From Acidovorax sp. GW101-3H11 (GTDB lineage Bacteria; Pseudomonadota; Gammaproteobacteria; Burkholderiales; Burkholderiaceae_C), in NCBI RefSeq assembly GCF_001633105.1, contig NZ_LUKZ01000027.1:28767-92766 (forward strand): DNA of 64,000 bases. The letters are read 5' to 3'. Each line of letters opens with the position of its first letter. The first letter of the stretch is position 1. The position numbers were made by a program, and so were the translations under genes. Below the pieces are notes generated by a model. It was not told the DNA's origin. It made no database searches and saw only the letters and a program-made list of their open reading frames with translations. Below, in pieces: positions 17,739 to 27,419 of the stretch.

Positions 17739-17759
17739 GCCCACCACGGCTGGTGGGGC
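17739..17759. terminator. Hairpin between convergent rpe and histidine kinase genes
   Basis: CCCACCA (17740-17746) pairs with TGGTGGG (17751-17757) around a 4-base loop in the 45-bp gap between two convergent genes. There is no clear T-run on either side, so it may attenuate rather than fully terminate. Confidence 0.35.
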
Positions 17760-19930
17760 TACCCCAGCCGTTGAAACGTGAGCACAAACGCCACGCCCCC
17801 CTCGGTGTTGCGGGCGTTGATGGTGCCGCCCATCTTGGCCATGTAGGTCTTGGCCACAAACAGCCCCTGGCCCCGGTGTTCGCCCTCGCCCAGCGGGGTG
17901 GGGCTCTCGGGGTCGGACACACCCAATTCAAAAATCCGCTCCAGCAGGTCTTCGGCAATGGTCGAGCCCTGGTTGTGCAGCGTGGCACTGGCGGTGGATT
18001 CCGACGCGGTGAGCGTCAGCGTGATGGGACTGCCCGTGGGGCGGTAGCGGTCGGCGTTGCGCAGGATATGGGTCACCACGTCTTCGAGTGCGAATTCGTC
18101 CGCCCGCACGATGACCGGGCCTGCGTTGCTCGAACCCGGGGCATACACCACGTCCAGGATGCCCGCAAAATGTGCGTTGTCCGCCACGTTGCGCAAGAAG
18201 GCATCCAGGTCCAGCCGCCCCTCGGGCACATCGGCGGCCTGCAATGCCTCGGCGGGCGATGCCGTGCCATACAGCACATGGATGGCCTGCTGCATGCGCT
18301 GCACATAGCGGTGGCCGGGATCTTGCGGGCCGTTCAGCGCCATCAGCGACTGCAAGGGAGACATGATTTCGTGCCCCACAGCGTGCCACATGTCGCGCTC
18401 TTGCTGGGCGCGCAGCTGCTCGCGCTGCAGATCGTCCTTCACGCGCTGCAGCAGGTCGGCCAGGCCCCCGGCCAGAATACCCAGCTCGTCCGAGCCGCGC
18501 AGGTCCGACACATCCAGGTCGCCCAGCCGGGGCCCGGTGTGGCCGGGCTGCACGTTGTACGACACGGCGGCGGCGCGGCGGGTGAGGGCCGTCACGCGGC
18601 GGATCAGGCCCACCTCCACCACCAGCCAGGCCAGCGCAGTGGCGGCCAGCATGGCCCCCAGGTACCACGACAGGCGTGTGGCCACAGCGGCCAGGCCCTG
18701 CTCCACGCCGCGCAGATGGCCGGTGAAGTTCACCACGTAGTTGCCGGTGGGCGTGTCCAGAATGTCCAGTGCTGTGGGGGCGGCGGGCGTGGCCGCTGCC
18801 GGGCCCACGCCCGCGGCCTCTAGCGGCAGCCAGCGGATCAGACGCAACAGCCACGGCGCGGAAGGCTCGGCCTGTACCTCAATGCCCTTGAGGGTGATGG
18901 CGCTGGCCTCCTCGCTGCCCATTTTGCGGATTTGCACGCGCTCGCCGGGCAGCAGGCTGCGCGAGAGGTCGCCCAGCGAGGCGGCCAGCTGCGCACCGGG
19001 TGCGTTGCTGTCGAACAAGGGCTTGGTGTCTTCGCCAGGCGCCAGCATCTCTACCCGCACACGCATTTGGCCCAGGTCTTCGGGCGGCCAGACCAGGCGC
19101 TCGTCCTTGCGAAACAGCGCTTCGCGGAACAGCTCGACCGGCAGGCGGATGGAGTAGTGGGTGCGGCGCAGGCAGTTGGGGGTGGTGGCATCGCCAGCAG
19201 GCGGGCTGGCCGAAGGGGGGGACAGGTCGCGGCACTGGCCGTTTTGCCACAGCCAGCCGCGAAAGTCGCGCACCGGCCGCGCGCGGGCGTCGAGTTGCGG
19301 CGTGCCGTTGTCCACAAACCCCGTGAGCCGCCCGCGCACCGCTGCGCTGCCCTGCGGGGGCATGGCCTCGTACGGCGCAATCCAGCGGTAGGTGGTGCCG
19401 CGCATGTCCAGGCTGATGCGCGCACGGTGCGCCTCGGCGGGCACCAGTGCGCCGCGCTCGCGGGGCGTCAACTCGCCCGCGTAAAAGCTGCCCACCAGGT
19501 AGATGAAACCGCCTGCATACGGGTTGTTGCCAATCGCCGCGCACACCGATGCGCCATCGGGGTACTGCACCGAGCAACCCGCCATTTCCACGGCCTGCTG
19601 CGATTTTTGCGGATCGTCAAAATCGATGGCGGCGTAGGGCAGTAGCAACGGTGCCAGCGGCGTCACGCCCTGGCCCAGGTGGCTGGCATTGAGCAAGGCC
19701 AGCTGGCCTGAAGGATGGCGCAGCCGTGCCATGACCTCAGCCTGGCTGCGCACAAAGCCGTGCTGGTAGGCCTGCCAGGCGCGCTCTTTTTCGTCCTTGA
19801 GCACCACCACGCTCAGCGCCACCGTCGCCAAGGCCAGCAGCACAAACACACTGCGCACCAAGATGCGCAGACGGAACGCGGGCAGGCCCAAGCGGGGTAT
19901 GTCGATTGCTGGGCGCAGCAGGCGCTTCAT
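17759..19930 (-). CDS. Membrane sensor histidine kinase
   Basis: A 723-aa two-component sensor. A transmembrane helix lies at about residues 24-45, followed by a large periplasmic domain of nearly 380 residues, then a second helix (LGAMLAATALAWLVVEVGLI) near 430-450. The phospho-acceptor box is AVGHEIMSPLQSLMAL with H520, and the N box is HILRNADRYRP. The usual DxGxG nucleotide loop is replaced by HNQGSTI, lacking the Asp, although a later GQGLFVAKTYMAKMGG box is good. The gene overlaps its response regulator by 4 bases (ATGA). The periplasmic ligand is unknown. Confidence 0.88.
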   Translation of the reverse strand: MKRLLRPAIDIPRLGLPAFRLRILVRSVFVLLALATVALSVVVLKDEKERAWQAYQHGFVRSQAEVMARLRHPSGQLALLNASHLGQGVTPLAPLLLPYAAIDFDDPQKSQQAVEMAGCSVQYPDGASVCAAIGNNPYAGGFIYLVGSFYAGELTPRERGALVPAEAHRARISLDMRGTTYRWIAPYEAMPPQGSAAVRGRLTGFVDNGTPQLDARARPVRDFRGWLWQNGQCRDLSPPSASPPAGDATTPNCLRRTHYSIRLPVELFREALFRKDERLVWPPEDLGQMRVRVEMLAPGEDTKPLFDSNAPGAQLAASLGDLSRSLLPGERVQIRKMGSEEASAITLKGIEVQAEPSAPWLLRLIRWLPLEAAGVGPAAATPAAPTALDILDTPTGNYVVNFTGHLRGVEQGLAAVATRLSWYLGAMLAATALAWLVVEVGLIRRVTALTRRAAAVSYNVQPGHTGPRLGDLDVSDLRGSDELGILAGGLADLLQRVKDDLQREQLRAQQERDMWHAVGHEIMSPLQSLMALNGPQDPGHRYVQRMQQAIHVLYGTASPAEALQAADVPEGRLDLDAFLRNVADNAHFAGILDVVYAPGSSNAGPVIVRADEFALEDVVTHILRNADRYRPTGSPITLTLTASESTASATLHNQGSTIAEDLLERIFELGVSDPESPTPLGEGEHRGQGLFVAKTYMAKMGGTINARNTEGGVAFVLTFQRLG

Positions 19931-20625
19931 TTGCCTGTCCAGCGGAAGCCGCGCATGGGCACGTTTTCAATGCCTTCAAAACTGGGGTCCACTTCGCGCA
20001 GCGCTTCGCGGATGGTGCTCACATGCTTGCGCACGTTGTCGCGGTTGCGCCCGCTTTTCACCACCTCGAACAGCTCGTCGTAAGACACCACCTCGCCGCT
20101 GCGCTGGTGCAGCGTGGCGAGGATGCGCTGGGCCGTGAGCGGCAGGTTAATGCGCTCGCCGCGCCAGGTGGGGGTGCGCTGCCACAGCGGGTCCAGCACC
20201 AGCGCATCGCCCACCGGGGCGGCGGCTGTGCCGGTCGGGGCCTGAGCCTGTGTGGTGCGCAGGATGTCGAGAAAGGTCTCGATGAAGTCGGCCTCTTCAA
20301 ACGTGGTTTTCTGCAGGTAGTCCCACGCGTCCAGCGCCTTCATGATGCTGCGGTAAATGGCCGCTGGCATGGCCGACACCACCAGCACCGGCGTGCCCTG
20401 GCGCAGCTTGTTGATGGCGTTGATGAGGGCCACGCCCGCATGGCGCTCGCGGCCTAACTCAATGTCCAGCACCACCGCGTCGTAGTGCTCGCGGGCCAGC
20501 GCAGCCTCGGCCTCGTCGCGGGTAAACCATTGGTCGATGACGATGCCGCTCTTGGCGCTGCGTATCCACCCGGCCAACTGGTTGCTGGTGGGTAGGTCGT
20601 CTTCGATCACGGCAATGCGGGTCAT
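19927..20625 (-). CDS. Two-component response regulator
   Basis: A 232-aa protein. The receiver domain has the acidic pair E8/D9-D10 in AVIEDDLPTSNQL and phospho-acceptor D54 in YDAVVLDIELGRE. After a linker comes a winged-helix-like C-terminal domain (LPLTAQRILATLHQRSGEVV then SGRNRDNVRKHVSTIREALR and VPMRGFRWTGK). That ending resembles the OmpR-type DNA-binding fold. It is transcribed first and overlaps the kinase start by 4 bases, so both form one operon. It starts 229 bp from the divergent band-7 gene, which it may control; the gap contains an A-B-A-B set of direct repeats. Confidence 0.9.
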   Translation of the reverse strand: MTRIAVIEDDLPTSNQLAGWIRSAKSGIVIDQWFTRDEAEAALAREHYDAVVLDIELGRERHAGVALINAINKLRQGTPVLVVSAMPAAIYRSIMKALDAWDYLQKTTFEEADFIETFLDILRTTQAQAPTGTAAAPVGDALVLDPLWQRTPTWRGERINLPLTAQRILATLHQRSGEVVSYDELFEVVKSGRNRDNVRKHVSTIREALREVDPSFEGIENVPMRGFRWTGK

Positions 20626-20675
20626 GGGCAGGGCGGGCAGTAGGGGTGGGGCGGATTATCCCGGCGGCCCGCTCC

Positions 20676-20765
20676 GGGCGGTGTGAGTTTTTCTTCCGGG
20701 GTCGGAAGGTTCGTGCGGGCGGTGTGAGCGCATTGGGGGCTGCGCTGCATTGTTGCTTCCGGGGT
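20676..20765. repeat. Alternating direct repeats in a divergent promoter region
   Basis: GGGCGGTGTGAG occurs at 20676-20687 and 20717-20728 (41 bases apart), and CTTCCGGGGT at 20693-20702 and 20756-20765, in the order A-B-A-B. They lie between the response regulator start (20625) and the band-7 gene start (20855). They could be binding sites for the response regulator or a partial tandem duplication. Confidence 0.45.
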
Positions 20766-20854
20766 GGATCCGAACAATCGGTCCTCAATGAGCCAGCCAT
20801 GACGGCGGTTCAGACACCGACAACAACACCGAACCACACCGAGAGAGAAACACC

Positions 20855-22201
20855 ATGAAAACCACCTGGAACCGCATCGTGCAGACCCTGAAGGGCCGCT
20901 CTTCCACCCCGCTGCCAGAAGCGGGGGCGGAGCCTGTCCTGGACGCTGATCTGCCAGGCAGCATGCCCACGGCAGACGCTGCGTTGGCAGCCCCCTTGAA
21001 CTGGGCTTACCTGCTGCCCACCGCCCGCACCGCGCGCTGGCTGGCCGTGGGTACCGTGGTGGCCGCAGCGGGCCTGATGGTGTACCGCAACCCCCCGGTG
21101 CAACACCTGGCGCAAGGCGACCTGGGTGTGCGCCTGAACCAGTTCACCGGTGCCGTGAGCCTGTGGCGCGACGGCAGCGTGTGGGTGGTGCCCGGCCTGC
21201 ACACGGTGCGAGTGTTCTCGCTGCGTGACCAGAGCTACCGCCCTGAAGCCATGCGCCAGGCCACCGGCAGTGCGCCACTGCAGTCGGTGGAAGGACTGTC
21301 GCTGGGGCTGGACCTGAGCGTGCGCTACGCCCTGGACCCCAACTCGCCCGCCGTCAAGGCCGGCAATCTGCCCGACAACGTGGGTGCCGACATCGTCGAG
21401 CCTGCGGTGCAGGGCCTGGTCTATAAGGTGTTTGCCCGCTACACGGTGCGGGAGATTTTCTCGTCCAAGCGCGCCGAGATCGCGCAGATCATCGAGACCG
21501 AACTGCGTGCCCGTCTGGCGGCCGATGGCGTCACGCTGCGCAGCCTCCAGATTGGCAAGGTGGATTTGCCCGCCGAATACCGCCGGGGCATGGACAGCCT
21601 GCTGGCCGAAGAACTGGCGTCCGAAAAAATGCGCTACACGCTGGAGCTGAAGGACAAGCGCGTGCGTGAAACCGAGCTGGACGCCAACGCCGACAAGGTG
21701 CGCCGTGAAGTGGCCGCCGAAGCCGCCGCCCGTGAGCAGGTCATTGCCGCCAAGGCCCAGGAAGAGGCCATGAAGCATGTGCTGCCCTTCAAGCAGCGCC
21801 AGATCGAGCAGCGCCAGCTCGAAGCCGAAGCCGAACGCGTGGCCCGCGTGAAAGCCGCCGAAGGCAACGCCCAGGCCCGCCGCATCGAAGCCAACGGCGA
21901 AGCCGATGCCCGCCAGAAGCTGGCCGAAGCCGAGGCCTACCGCATGGACCGCGTGGGCAAAGTCAATGCCGAGCAAATGGCCCGCGAAGGCGCGCTGGTG
22001 ACCAAGCACCCGCTGCTCATCCAGAAGACGCTGGCCGACAAGCTCTCGGACAAGATCCAGGTCATCATCGCGCCCCCGCCCACCAATGGCGACTTCATCG
22101 GTGCCGCGCTGCTGGGCGGCAACCGCAACGCCCAGGCCGGTGCCACACAGGCGGCAGCCGTGGCCGACGACGCCACCACCAGCCAAGCCGTGGAGCAATG
22201 A
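20855..22201 (+). CDS. SPFH/band-7 domain membrane protein
   Basis: A 448-aa protein. One membrane helix lies at about residues 60-78 ([16 protein letters not shown]). Then comes a band-7/SPFH domain ([60 protein letters not shown]) and a long charged Ala/Glu-rich coiled coil from about residue 240 ([20 protein letters not shown]). Proteins of this class oligomerise at the membrane as scaffolds. It overlaps the next gene by 4 bases (ATGA), so the two are coupled. It is divergent from the response regulator at 20625. The specific function is unknown. Confidence 0.88.
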   Translation: MKTTWNRIVQTLKGRSSTPLPEAGAEPVLDADLPGSMPTADAALAAPLNWAYLLPTARTARWLAVGTVVAAAGLMVYRNPPVQHLAQGDLGVRLNQFTGAVSLWRDGSVWVVPGLHTVRVFSLRDQSYRPEAMRQATGSAPLQSVEGLSLGLDLSVRYALDPNSPAVKAGNLPDNVGADIVEPAVQGLVYKVFARYTVREIFSSKRAEIAQIIETELRARLAADGVTLRSLQIGKVDLPAEYRRGMDSLLAEELASEKMRYTLELKDKRVRETELDANADKVRREVAAEAAAREQVIAAKAQEEAMKHVLPFKQRQIEQRQLEAEAERVARVKAAEGNAQARRIEANGEADARQKLAEAEAYRMDRVGKVNAEQMAREGALVTKHPLLIQKTLADKLSDKIQVIIAPPPTNGDFIGAALLGGNRNAQAGATQAAAVADDATTSQAVEQ

Positions 22202-23736
22202 ACATGAACGCCACCTTTGCCACTTTGCTCGCGGCCGTGGCCAGCGCCGCAGTGACCGTGGCGGCCGAAGCCGCCCCCGTACCCGCACCAGTACCCGCAA
22301 CCAATGCCCAGGGCAGCGCCATCGTGGTGCAAGACCAGGCCAGCCTGCGCGCCGCCCCGCGTGACGGTGCTCAGCAGCAGGCCAGCCTGTGGCAAGGCGA
22401 AGTGCTGGAAGTGCGCGGCGAGCGCCTCGACTACCTGCAGGTGTGGGACCACAAGCGTGAGCGCGGTGGCTTCATCCGCGCCAGCGATGTACGCCGCGTG
22501 GCCCTAACCGAGGCCGAAGGCCCCGCGCTGCTGGCTGTGATGCGCTTTGTGCAGGAAACGCCCGGCGCAGAGGCTCTGGGCATTGGTCTCACCGCCGCCT
22601 ACCTGCAGGCCGCGCCTGCCAAGGCGCTGGCGGGTGTGGAGGGCGCGCAGGCTTTCGATGCGCTCGGCACTTTTGCCGACCGGCTCGCGCGCCGCGCTTC
22701 GGTGGCCGTGCCGGGCAAGGCTTCGGGTGCCACGCTGTCGGCCCATCTGGACGTGGCCAATGGCTACGGTGTGCGCTTTGCCACCTACGAGGTCGAAGGC
22801 CGCATGCAGGTCTGCTACGAGGGCGAGGCTTTTCGCCGCCTGCTGGCCATGCCTGTGGCCGATGCCGAGCAGCGCGCCCGTGCCGTCCTGGCGCTGACCC
22901 GCCCCGAATGCATCAACCCCGACCTGCCCGCGCACGAACGTGCCAAGGTCACCACCTGGCAGTCCGAGGTGCTGGAGCGCGTGGACGTGGTCAGCCTGCC
23001 TGGCTACCTGCGCAACCGGGTGCAGATGCGCCGCGCCAGCGTGTGGGGTGCTGCAGCCTTCCAGCAGGCGCGCAAAAACGCGGCCGACCCGGCGGTGGCC
23101 GCTGCCGCCGCACGCGCCCTGACGGAATTCACTGGCGTGAGCAAAGCCGACTTGCCCGACGAGGACCAGAGCGCCTATAACGACGCCGCCATGCGTGTGA
23201 GTGCTGTGCGCTGGGCGTTGGTGCCCGCCGCAGCGCCTGTACCTACCGCTAGCACTCGCCCCACGCTGCAGACCGAGCCCGGCGCCCCGGGCGAAACCTG
23301 CGTGCTGCTGGTGGACGCGCAGCACAGCGCCAAGGCCCCCCTGCTGCGCCGCTGCACCTACGGCGTGGTCTGGGCCGCATCGGCCAGCACCAACCGCGAA
23401 GGCACGGCCGTGGCCCTGGCGGTGCAGCCCCTGGAAGGCTGGCGCGAGCTGTGGGTGCTGCGCAAGACAGAAGGCGGCTGGCTGGCCGACGTGCTGCCGC
23501 CCGCTGCCGCCACGCCCGAGACCGGCGTGGCCGAATGGGCGGGTTGGGTGCCCGGCGGCCAGCAGATGCTGGTGGCCCGCGAAGCCCGGGGCCAGGGCCG
23601 CTACCGCAAGAGCTTTGAGGTGGTGCGGCTGGAGGGCCTGACCACCGAGCGTGTAACGGGTGATGTGGCTGCGCTGCCCCTGTTCCAACGCTGGCAAGAC
23701 CCGGCCTGGAAGCGCCAGACGCTGAGCCTGCGGTGA
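22198..23736 (+). CDS. Exported protein with N-terminal SH3-like domain, function unknown
   Basis: A 512-aa protein starting [20 protein letters not shown] with a likely signal peptide to about residue 26. Residues about 38-105 look like a bacterial SH3 domain ([20 protein letters not shown] and [24 protein letters not shown]). The remaining 400 residues match nothing I recognise; the central part is helical, and the C-terminal part has repeated tryptophan-containing strands. It starts within the stop codon of the band-7 gene, so a functional partnership at the cell envelope is likely but unproven. Confidence 0.75.
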   Translation: MNMNATFATLLAAVASAAVTVAAEAAPVPAPVPATNAQGSAIVVQDQASLRAAPRDGAQQQASLWQGEVLEVRGERLDYLQVWDHKRERGGFIRASDVRRVALTEAEGPALLAVMRFVQETPGAEALGIGLTAAYLQAAPAKALAGVEGAQAFDALGTFADRLARRASVAVPGKASGATLSAHLDVANGYGVRFATYEVEGRMQVCYEGEAFRRLLAMPVADAEQRARAVLALTRPECINPDLPAHERAKVTTWQSEVLERVDVVSLPGYLRNRVQMRRASVWGAAAFQQARKNAADPAVAAAAARALTEFTGVSKADLPDEDQSAYNDAAMRVSAVRWALVPAAAPVPTASTRPTLQTEPGAPGETCVLLVDAQHSAKAPLLRRCTYGVVWAASASTNREGTAVALAVQPLEGWRELWVLRKTEGGWLADVLPPAAATPETGVAEWAGWVPGGQQMLVAREARGQGRYRKSFEVVRLEGLTTERVTGDVAALPLFQRWQDPAWKRQTLSLR

Positions 23737-23787
23737 ATGTGGGCTCGCGGAATAATCCGCTCATCCCCATCCACCACAAGGCACACC

Positions 23788-24087
23788 ATGATCCTCGTTA
23801 CCGGCCATGCCATCGCCCGCAAAGAAACCGAAGCTGCCGTAGAGCGCCTCGCGGTAGAGCATGTGCTGCGTTCCCGCGCGGAGCCGGGATGTGTGTCCCA
23901 CGAAGTGAGCCGCGATGTGCTCCAGCCGCTGCGTTTTGTGTTTGTGGAGCGCTGGAGCGACATGGCGGCCCTGCAGGCCCACTTCCGGGTGGAGGCTTCG
24001 CGGGCGTTTGCACAAGCCATCACGGAACTCTGCGAAGCCAGCCCGCAGATGACCATCTACCAGGCCGAAGCCCTTCACACGGGTTGA
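23788..24087 (+). CDS. Antibiotic biosynthesis monooxygenase (ABM) domain protein
   Basis: A 99-aa ferredoxin-like fold protein (MILVTGHAIARKETEAAVER). FVFVERWSDMAALQAHF RVEASRAF carries the ERW and HF residues typical of ABM/quinol monooxygenase-like proteins. Such small dimeric proteins oxidise quinols or act as unspecific oxygenases. The start at 23788 gives the normal family length; the frame upstream of it to 23737 lacks domain residues. It follows the SH3-like gene by 51 bp and precedes gph, with no sign of a shared role. Confidence 0.85.
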   Translation: MILVTGHAIARKETEAAVERLAVEHVLRSRAEPGCVSHEVSRDVLQPLRFVFVERWSDMAALQAHFRVEASRAFAQAITELCEASPQMTIYQAEALHTG

Positions 24088-24177
24088 CGAGGACGGTGGC
24101 GGTGCGTGCCGCCACGGGCGCAGGGGGCGTCGGCACCCTTACCATGCACGGCATTCCAAACTTCTTCGTCGGCCGTT

Positions 24178-24873
24178 GTGAACTTCATTCCGCTTCCCCC
24201 GTCCTGCGTGGACGCCGCAATCATCGACCTGGACGGCACCATGGTGGACACGCTGGGCGACTTCAGCGAAGCGCTCAACCGCATGCTGCAGGACCTGGGC
24301 CTGCCGCCCATCGACGCGGGCTCCATCGAGTCCATGGTGGGCAAAGGCTCCGAACATTTGCTGCGTTCAGTGCTAAAACACGTGCTGCCGCGCGATGGTA
24401 TTGATGATATTGCTATCAAAATTGAAGGTTTCTATCCTTCGGCCTGGGCCAGCTACCAGCGCCACTACCTCGCGATCAATGGCCAGTTTGCCGGTGTGTA
24501 CGACGGCGTGGAGGCGGGCCTGCAAGCGCTGCGTGCCCGGGGGGTGCGCCTGGCCTGCCTGACCAACAAACCCGCCAGTTTTGCGCTGCCCCTGCTGGAG
24601 TTGAAGGGGCTCGCCGGGTACTTCGAACACGTGTTTGGCGGCGATGCGTTCGAGCGCAAGAAGCCCGATCCGCTGCCGCTGCTCAAGACCTGCGAGGTCT
24701 TGGGTGTCAGCCCGGCGCGCACGCTGATGGTGGGCGATTCCAGCAACGATGCGCAGGCAGCGCGGGCGGCGGGCTGCCCGGTGGTGCTGGTTACCTACGG
24801 CTACAACCACGGTCAACCTGTGCGGGCCGTGGATGCGGATGGTTTTGTGGACTCGCTGCTGCAGCTGACCTGA
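24178..24873 (+). CDS. gph: Phosphoglycolate phosphatase
   Basis: A 231-aa HAD-superfamily enzyme that removes phosphate from 2-phosphoglycolate. HAD motif I is IDLDGTMVDTLGDF, motif II CLTNKPASFALP, motif III lysine in RKKPDPLPLL, and motif IV MVGDSSNDAQAARAAGCP. A GTG at 24178 (VNFIPLPPS) is chosen because it gives the usual N-terminus; the ATG at 24106 would add 24 non-conserved residues. Residues about 72-87 (GIDDIAIKIEGFYP region) appear to derive from a family A repeat fragment. Gph commonly lies between rpe and trpE in this group; here it is separated from both. Confidence 0.92.
   Translation: MNFIPLPPSCVDAAIIDLDGTMVDTLGDFSEALNRMLQDLGLPPIDAGSIESMVGKGSEHLLRSVLKHVLPRDGIDDIAIKIEGFYPSAWASYQRHYLAINGQFAGVYDGVEAGLQALRARGVRLACLTNKPASFALPLLELKGLAGYFEHVFGGDAFERKKPDPLPLLKTCEVLGVSPARTLMVGDSSNDAQAARAAGCPVVLVTYGYNHGQPVRAVDADGFVDSLLQLT
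24391..24436 (-). repeat. Probable family A repeat fragment inside gph
   Basis: The + strand reads CGCGATGGTA, then TGCTATCAAAATTGAAGGTT. The thiL copy read on the + strand has GCGATAGGTA and TGCTATCAAATTTGAAGTTT at the same spacing. The fragment is in frame and supplies about 15 codons. Similarity was judged by eye only. Confidence 0.5.
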
Positions 24874-24895
24874 GTTCCGCCAAGCGGGCAGGTGC

Positions 24896-26539
24896 TCAGG
24901 CGGTCAGCTGGCGTGGCGCCACACTGCGGTAGTCCAGGCGCGACGCTGCAGGGGCGCTGCCGGGAACGGGCGCAGATCCGTTGTGGCGGGAGGCGCTGTC
25001 TGAGAGGCGGAACACCGCCACGGCATCCACCAGTTGCCCTGCCTGCGTCTTGAGGCTGTCGGCTGCGGCGGCACTTTGCTCCACCAGGGCGGCGTTTTGC
25101 TGCGTGGCCTGGTCCATCTGCGTGATGGCCTCACCGACCTGGCTGACGCCCTGGCTCTGCTCGCTGCTGGCAGCGCTGATCTCGCCCATGATGTCGGTCA
25201 CGCGGCGGATGGAGGCCACCACCTCGCTCATTGTGGCGCCCGCCTTGTCCACCAGGGCCGTGCCGCGCTCCACGCGTTCCACGCTGGTGCCAATCAGGCC
25301 TTTGATCTCCTTGGCCGCCTCGGCGCTGCGCTGGGCCAGGCTGCGCACTTCGCCCGCCACCACCGCAAAGCCCCGGCCCTGTTCGCCCGCGCGGGCGGCT
25401 TCCACGGCGGCATTCAGCGCCAGGATGTTGGTCTGGAAGGCAATGCCGTCGATCACGCTGATGATGTCGGCAATCTTTTTGCTGCTGTCGTTGATGCCTT
25501 TCATGGTGGTCACCACCTCGGCCACCACATCGCCGCCCTGCTGGGCGACGGTCGAAGCGCTCATGGCCAGCTGGTTGGCCTGGCGCGCGTTGTCGGCGTT
25601 CTGGCGCACGGTGGAGCCCAGTTGCTCCATCGACGCGGCCGTCTGCTGCAGCGCGCTGGCCTGCTGTTCGGTGCGGGCCGAGAGGTCGTTGTTGCCCGAC
25701 GCGATCTCGGTGCTGGCAGTGGCCACGCCTTCGGCGTTGTGGCGCACGTTGCCCACGATGGAGGCCAGGCGCGACTGCATGGTGGCCAGCGCCTGCAGCA
25801 GTTGCCCGGTTTCGTCGTTGCCGTTGGCTTCGATAGGGTGGGTCAGGTCGCCGTCGGCGATGTTTTCGGCGGCCTCTTTGCCCAGCTGCACCGGGCGCAC
25901 GATGGAGCGCGTGACGGTGAAGGCCAGCAGCGCGCCCAGCGCCACGGCAATCAGCGTGCCCACGCCCAGCAGCACCTGGCTGGCCTTGGCCAGTGCCGAG
26001 GTGTCGGCCTGGCTTTCGGCGAGTTGGGTGCCCATGGCCCGGCGCAGGTCATCCAGCGACTTCAGGTACTTGTCGGCCAGCGGGCGCAGGTCCTTGTCCA
26101 CCATGGCGGGCACGTTGGGTTCGCCGCCCCGGTGCAGCTCGCGGATTTCTGCGAGCTTGTCGTTGTAGGTCTGGCGGGCCGTGGCAATGGCGGCCAGCAG
26201 GCTCCGCGCCTGCTCGCCCTGCACCAGCGCCTCGATGCGCTTGACCTTGGCCTCCATGCCCGTGGCGGTGGCCTGGGTGTCGGCCGTGAGCTTGTCCATG
26301 TAGTCGCGGTCGATGGCCTTGAGGAAGGCCTCGGTGCGCACCCAGTTCAGGCGGATGTCCGAGGCCCAGTCTTCCACCAGCGTCTGTTGCTCGATCTCGT
26401 GGGTGGCCACGCGTTCGCTGGCGTTTTGCAGGCTGGCAATGCGCCACATCCCGGTGGCCGCGATGAGGGCGGTGATGAGCAGGATGGCGCCGAAGGATGC
26501 GCCCAGGCGCAGGCCCACGGAGAGATTGCTGAGTTTCAT
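24896..26539 (-). CDS. Methyl-accepting chemotaxis protein
   Basis: A 547-aa receptor ([20 protein letters not shown]). TM1 is at about residues 12-34. A periplasmic helical bundle of the MCP 4HB type follows ([30 protein letters not shown]). TM2 is at about 190-212 ([20 protein letters not shown]), then a HAMP domain ([20 protein letters not shown]) and the signalling domain. The invariant hairpin tip is [20 protein letters not shown] then [17 protein letters not shown]. An in-frame ATG two codons upstream (26545) is an equally possible start. It carries no CheR-tethering pentapeptide at the C-terminus that I can see. The ligand is unknown. Confidence 0.95.
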   Translation of the reverse strand: MKLSNLSVGLRLGASFGAILLITALIAATGMWRIASLQNASERVATHEIEQQTLVEDWASDIRLNWVRTEAFLKAIDRDYMDKLTADTQATATGMEAKVKRIEALVQGEQARSLLAAIATARQTYNDKLAEIRELHRGGEPNVPAMVDKDLRPLADKYLKSLDDLRRAMGTQLAESQADTSALAKASQVLLGVGTLIAVALGALLAFTVTRSIVRPVQLGKEAAENIADGDLTHPIEANGNDETGQLLQALATMQSRLASIVGNVRHNAEGVATASTEIASGNNDLSARTEQQASALQQTAASMEQLGSTVRQNADNARQANQLAMSASTVAQQGGDVVAEVVTTMKGINDSSKKIADIISVIDGIAFQTNILALNAAVEAARAGEQGRGFAVVAGEVRSLAQRSAEAAKEIKGLIGTSVERVERGTALVDKAGATMSEVVASIRRVTDIMGEISAASSEQSQGVSQVGEAITQMDQATQQNAALVEQSAAAADSLKTQAGQLVDAVAVFRLSDSASRHNGSAPVPGSAPAASRLDYRSVAPRQLTA

Positions 26540-26676
26540 GGTCATGTCGGGCGCGGGAGGGGCTTGGGGCAAGGGAACGAAGGCGGTTCAAACTGCGCGT
26601 TGTGCAGGCCGGTGAGGGCGACTGCGCGGCGGCGGAGAGTGGGCAAGAAATGAATCGAAGGGCGGGCGACGAAGAT

Positions 26677-26719
26677 AAAAAAACCGAGGCTTGCGGACGG
26701 GCTTCAGCGTACGCCTCGG
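26677..26719 (-). terminator. Intrinsic terminator after the chalcone-isomerase-like gene
   Basis: Read on the minus strand, CCGAGGC (26719-26713) pairs with GCCTCGG (26690-26684), followed directly by seven T (26683-26677). It lies about 95 bases after the stop at 26815. The rest of the 275-bp gap between that stop and the MCP start holds no other feature that I can support. Confidence 0.75.
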
Positions 26720-26814
26720 CCCCGCTGGCGGGTGTCGGGCGGGTGACAGCCAGGGGCCCGCAGACCTGGGGGTTTGTCCGTAGCGGGGTGTCCTGGCGGG
26801 ATGCTGGGCTCGCC

Positions 26815-27402
26815 TTACGCGGGTTTGCCCAGCAGGGCATCCTTGAGCTTCCAGTCGGCGGGCGTGTTGCCCAGCCAGATGCCCAGCAGCGCGTTGAAGA
26901 ACTCTGGTTCCTTGAAGGGCTCGCCCTGCGGCTTGCCCTTGACGGTGATCACCGTGCCCGTGCCGGGGATCCAGTCGATCTGGAACTGGTCGCCCGCCAC
27001 CAGCTTCTTGTGGTCCGAGAAGATCTGACTCATGCGCAGCACGCCCGGGATCAGCTTGGAAAACGCCGCGCGGTCCATGTTGTCCTCCATGCCGCGCGAG
27101 AACAGCTTGCCCAGCTCGGTGGAGTCGATCTCGCGCAGCATGGTGATGCTCATGCGCTTGGGGCCCTTGAGGGCCGCGATGTCCTGGGGCGTGTGCGCCT
27201 TCTTCTCCAGGTACAGGCCCGCCGTGTAGACCTTGAACACGGCCTTGTAGCGCACGCCTGCGCCGTTGAGCTGCAGGGTGCTGCCGCTCAGGCTGGCGGT
27301 GTCTTCGTATTTCACGTCGGCCACGGTGATGGGCTGGGCGGCGGCAGTGGCTGCCAGCAGGCAGGCACCGGCCATCAGAGCGCATCGCTGGAGGAAGTTC
27401 AT
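26815..27402 (-). CDS. Exported chalcone-isomerase-like protein
   Basis: A 195-aa protein starting MNFLQRCALMAGACLLAATA with a clear signal peptide cleaved after about residue 23 (AAAQ|PITVADVKYED). The body matches the bacterial chalcone-isomerase-like family: GVRYKAVFKVYTAGLYLEKK, then DIAALKGPKRMSITMLREID and an end segment FFNALLGIWLGNTPADWKLK. It is not expected to be a flavonoid enzyme in bacteria; its role is unknown. The ATG at 27402 has AGGAG six bases upstream; the one at 27408 lacks this spacing. A perfect GAACG-GT-CGTTC dyad sits 18 bases upstream of the start. Confidence 0.88.
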   Translation of the reverse strand: MNFLQRCALMAGACLLAATAAAQPITVADVKYEDTASLSGSTLQLNGAGVRYKAVFKVYTAGLYLEKKAHTPQDIAALKGPKRMSITMLREIDSTELGKLFSRGMEDNMDRAAFSKLIPGVLRMSQIFSDHKKLVAGDQFQIDWIPGTGTVITVKGKPQGEPFKEPEFFNALLGIWLGNTPADWKLKDALLGKPA

Positions 27403-27419
27403 GCACAACTCCTAAAAAA

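Noticed and set aside
26573-26814. A gene in the gap between the MCP and the chalcone-isomerase-like gene
   Set aside because: The only frames are continuations or shadows; the gap is explained by a terminator at 26677-26719 and promoter sequence.
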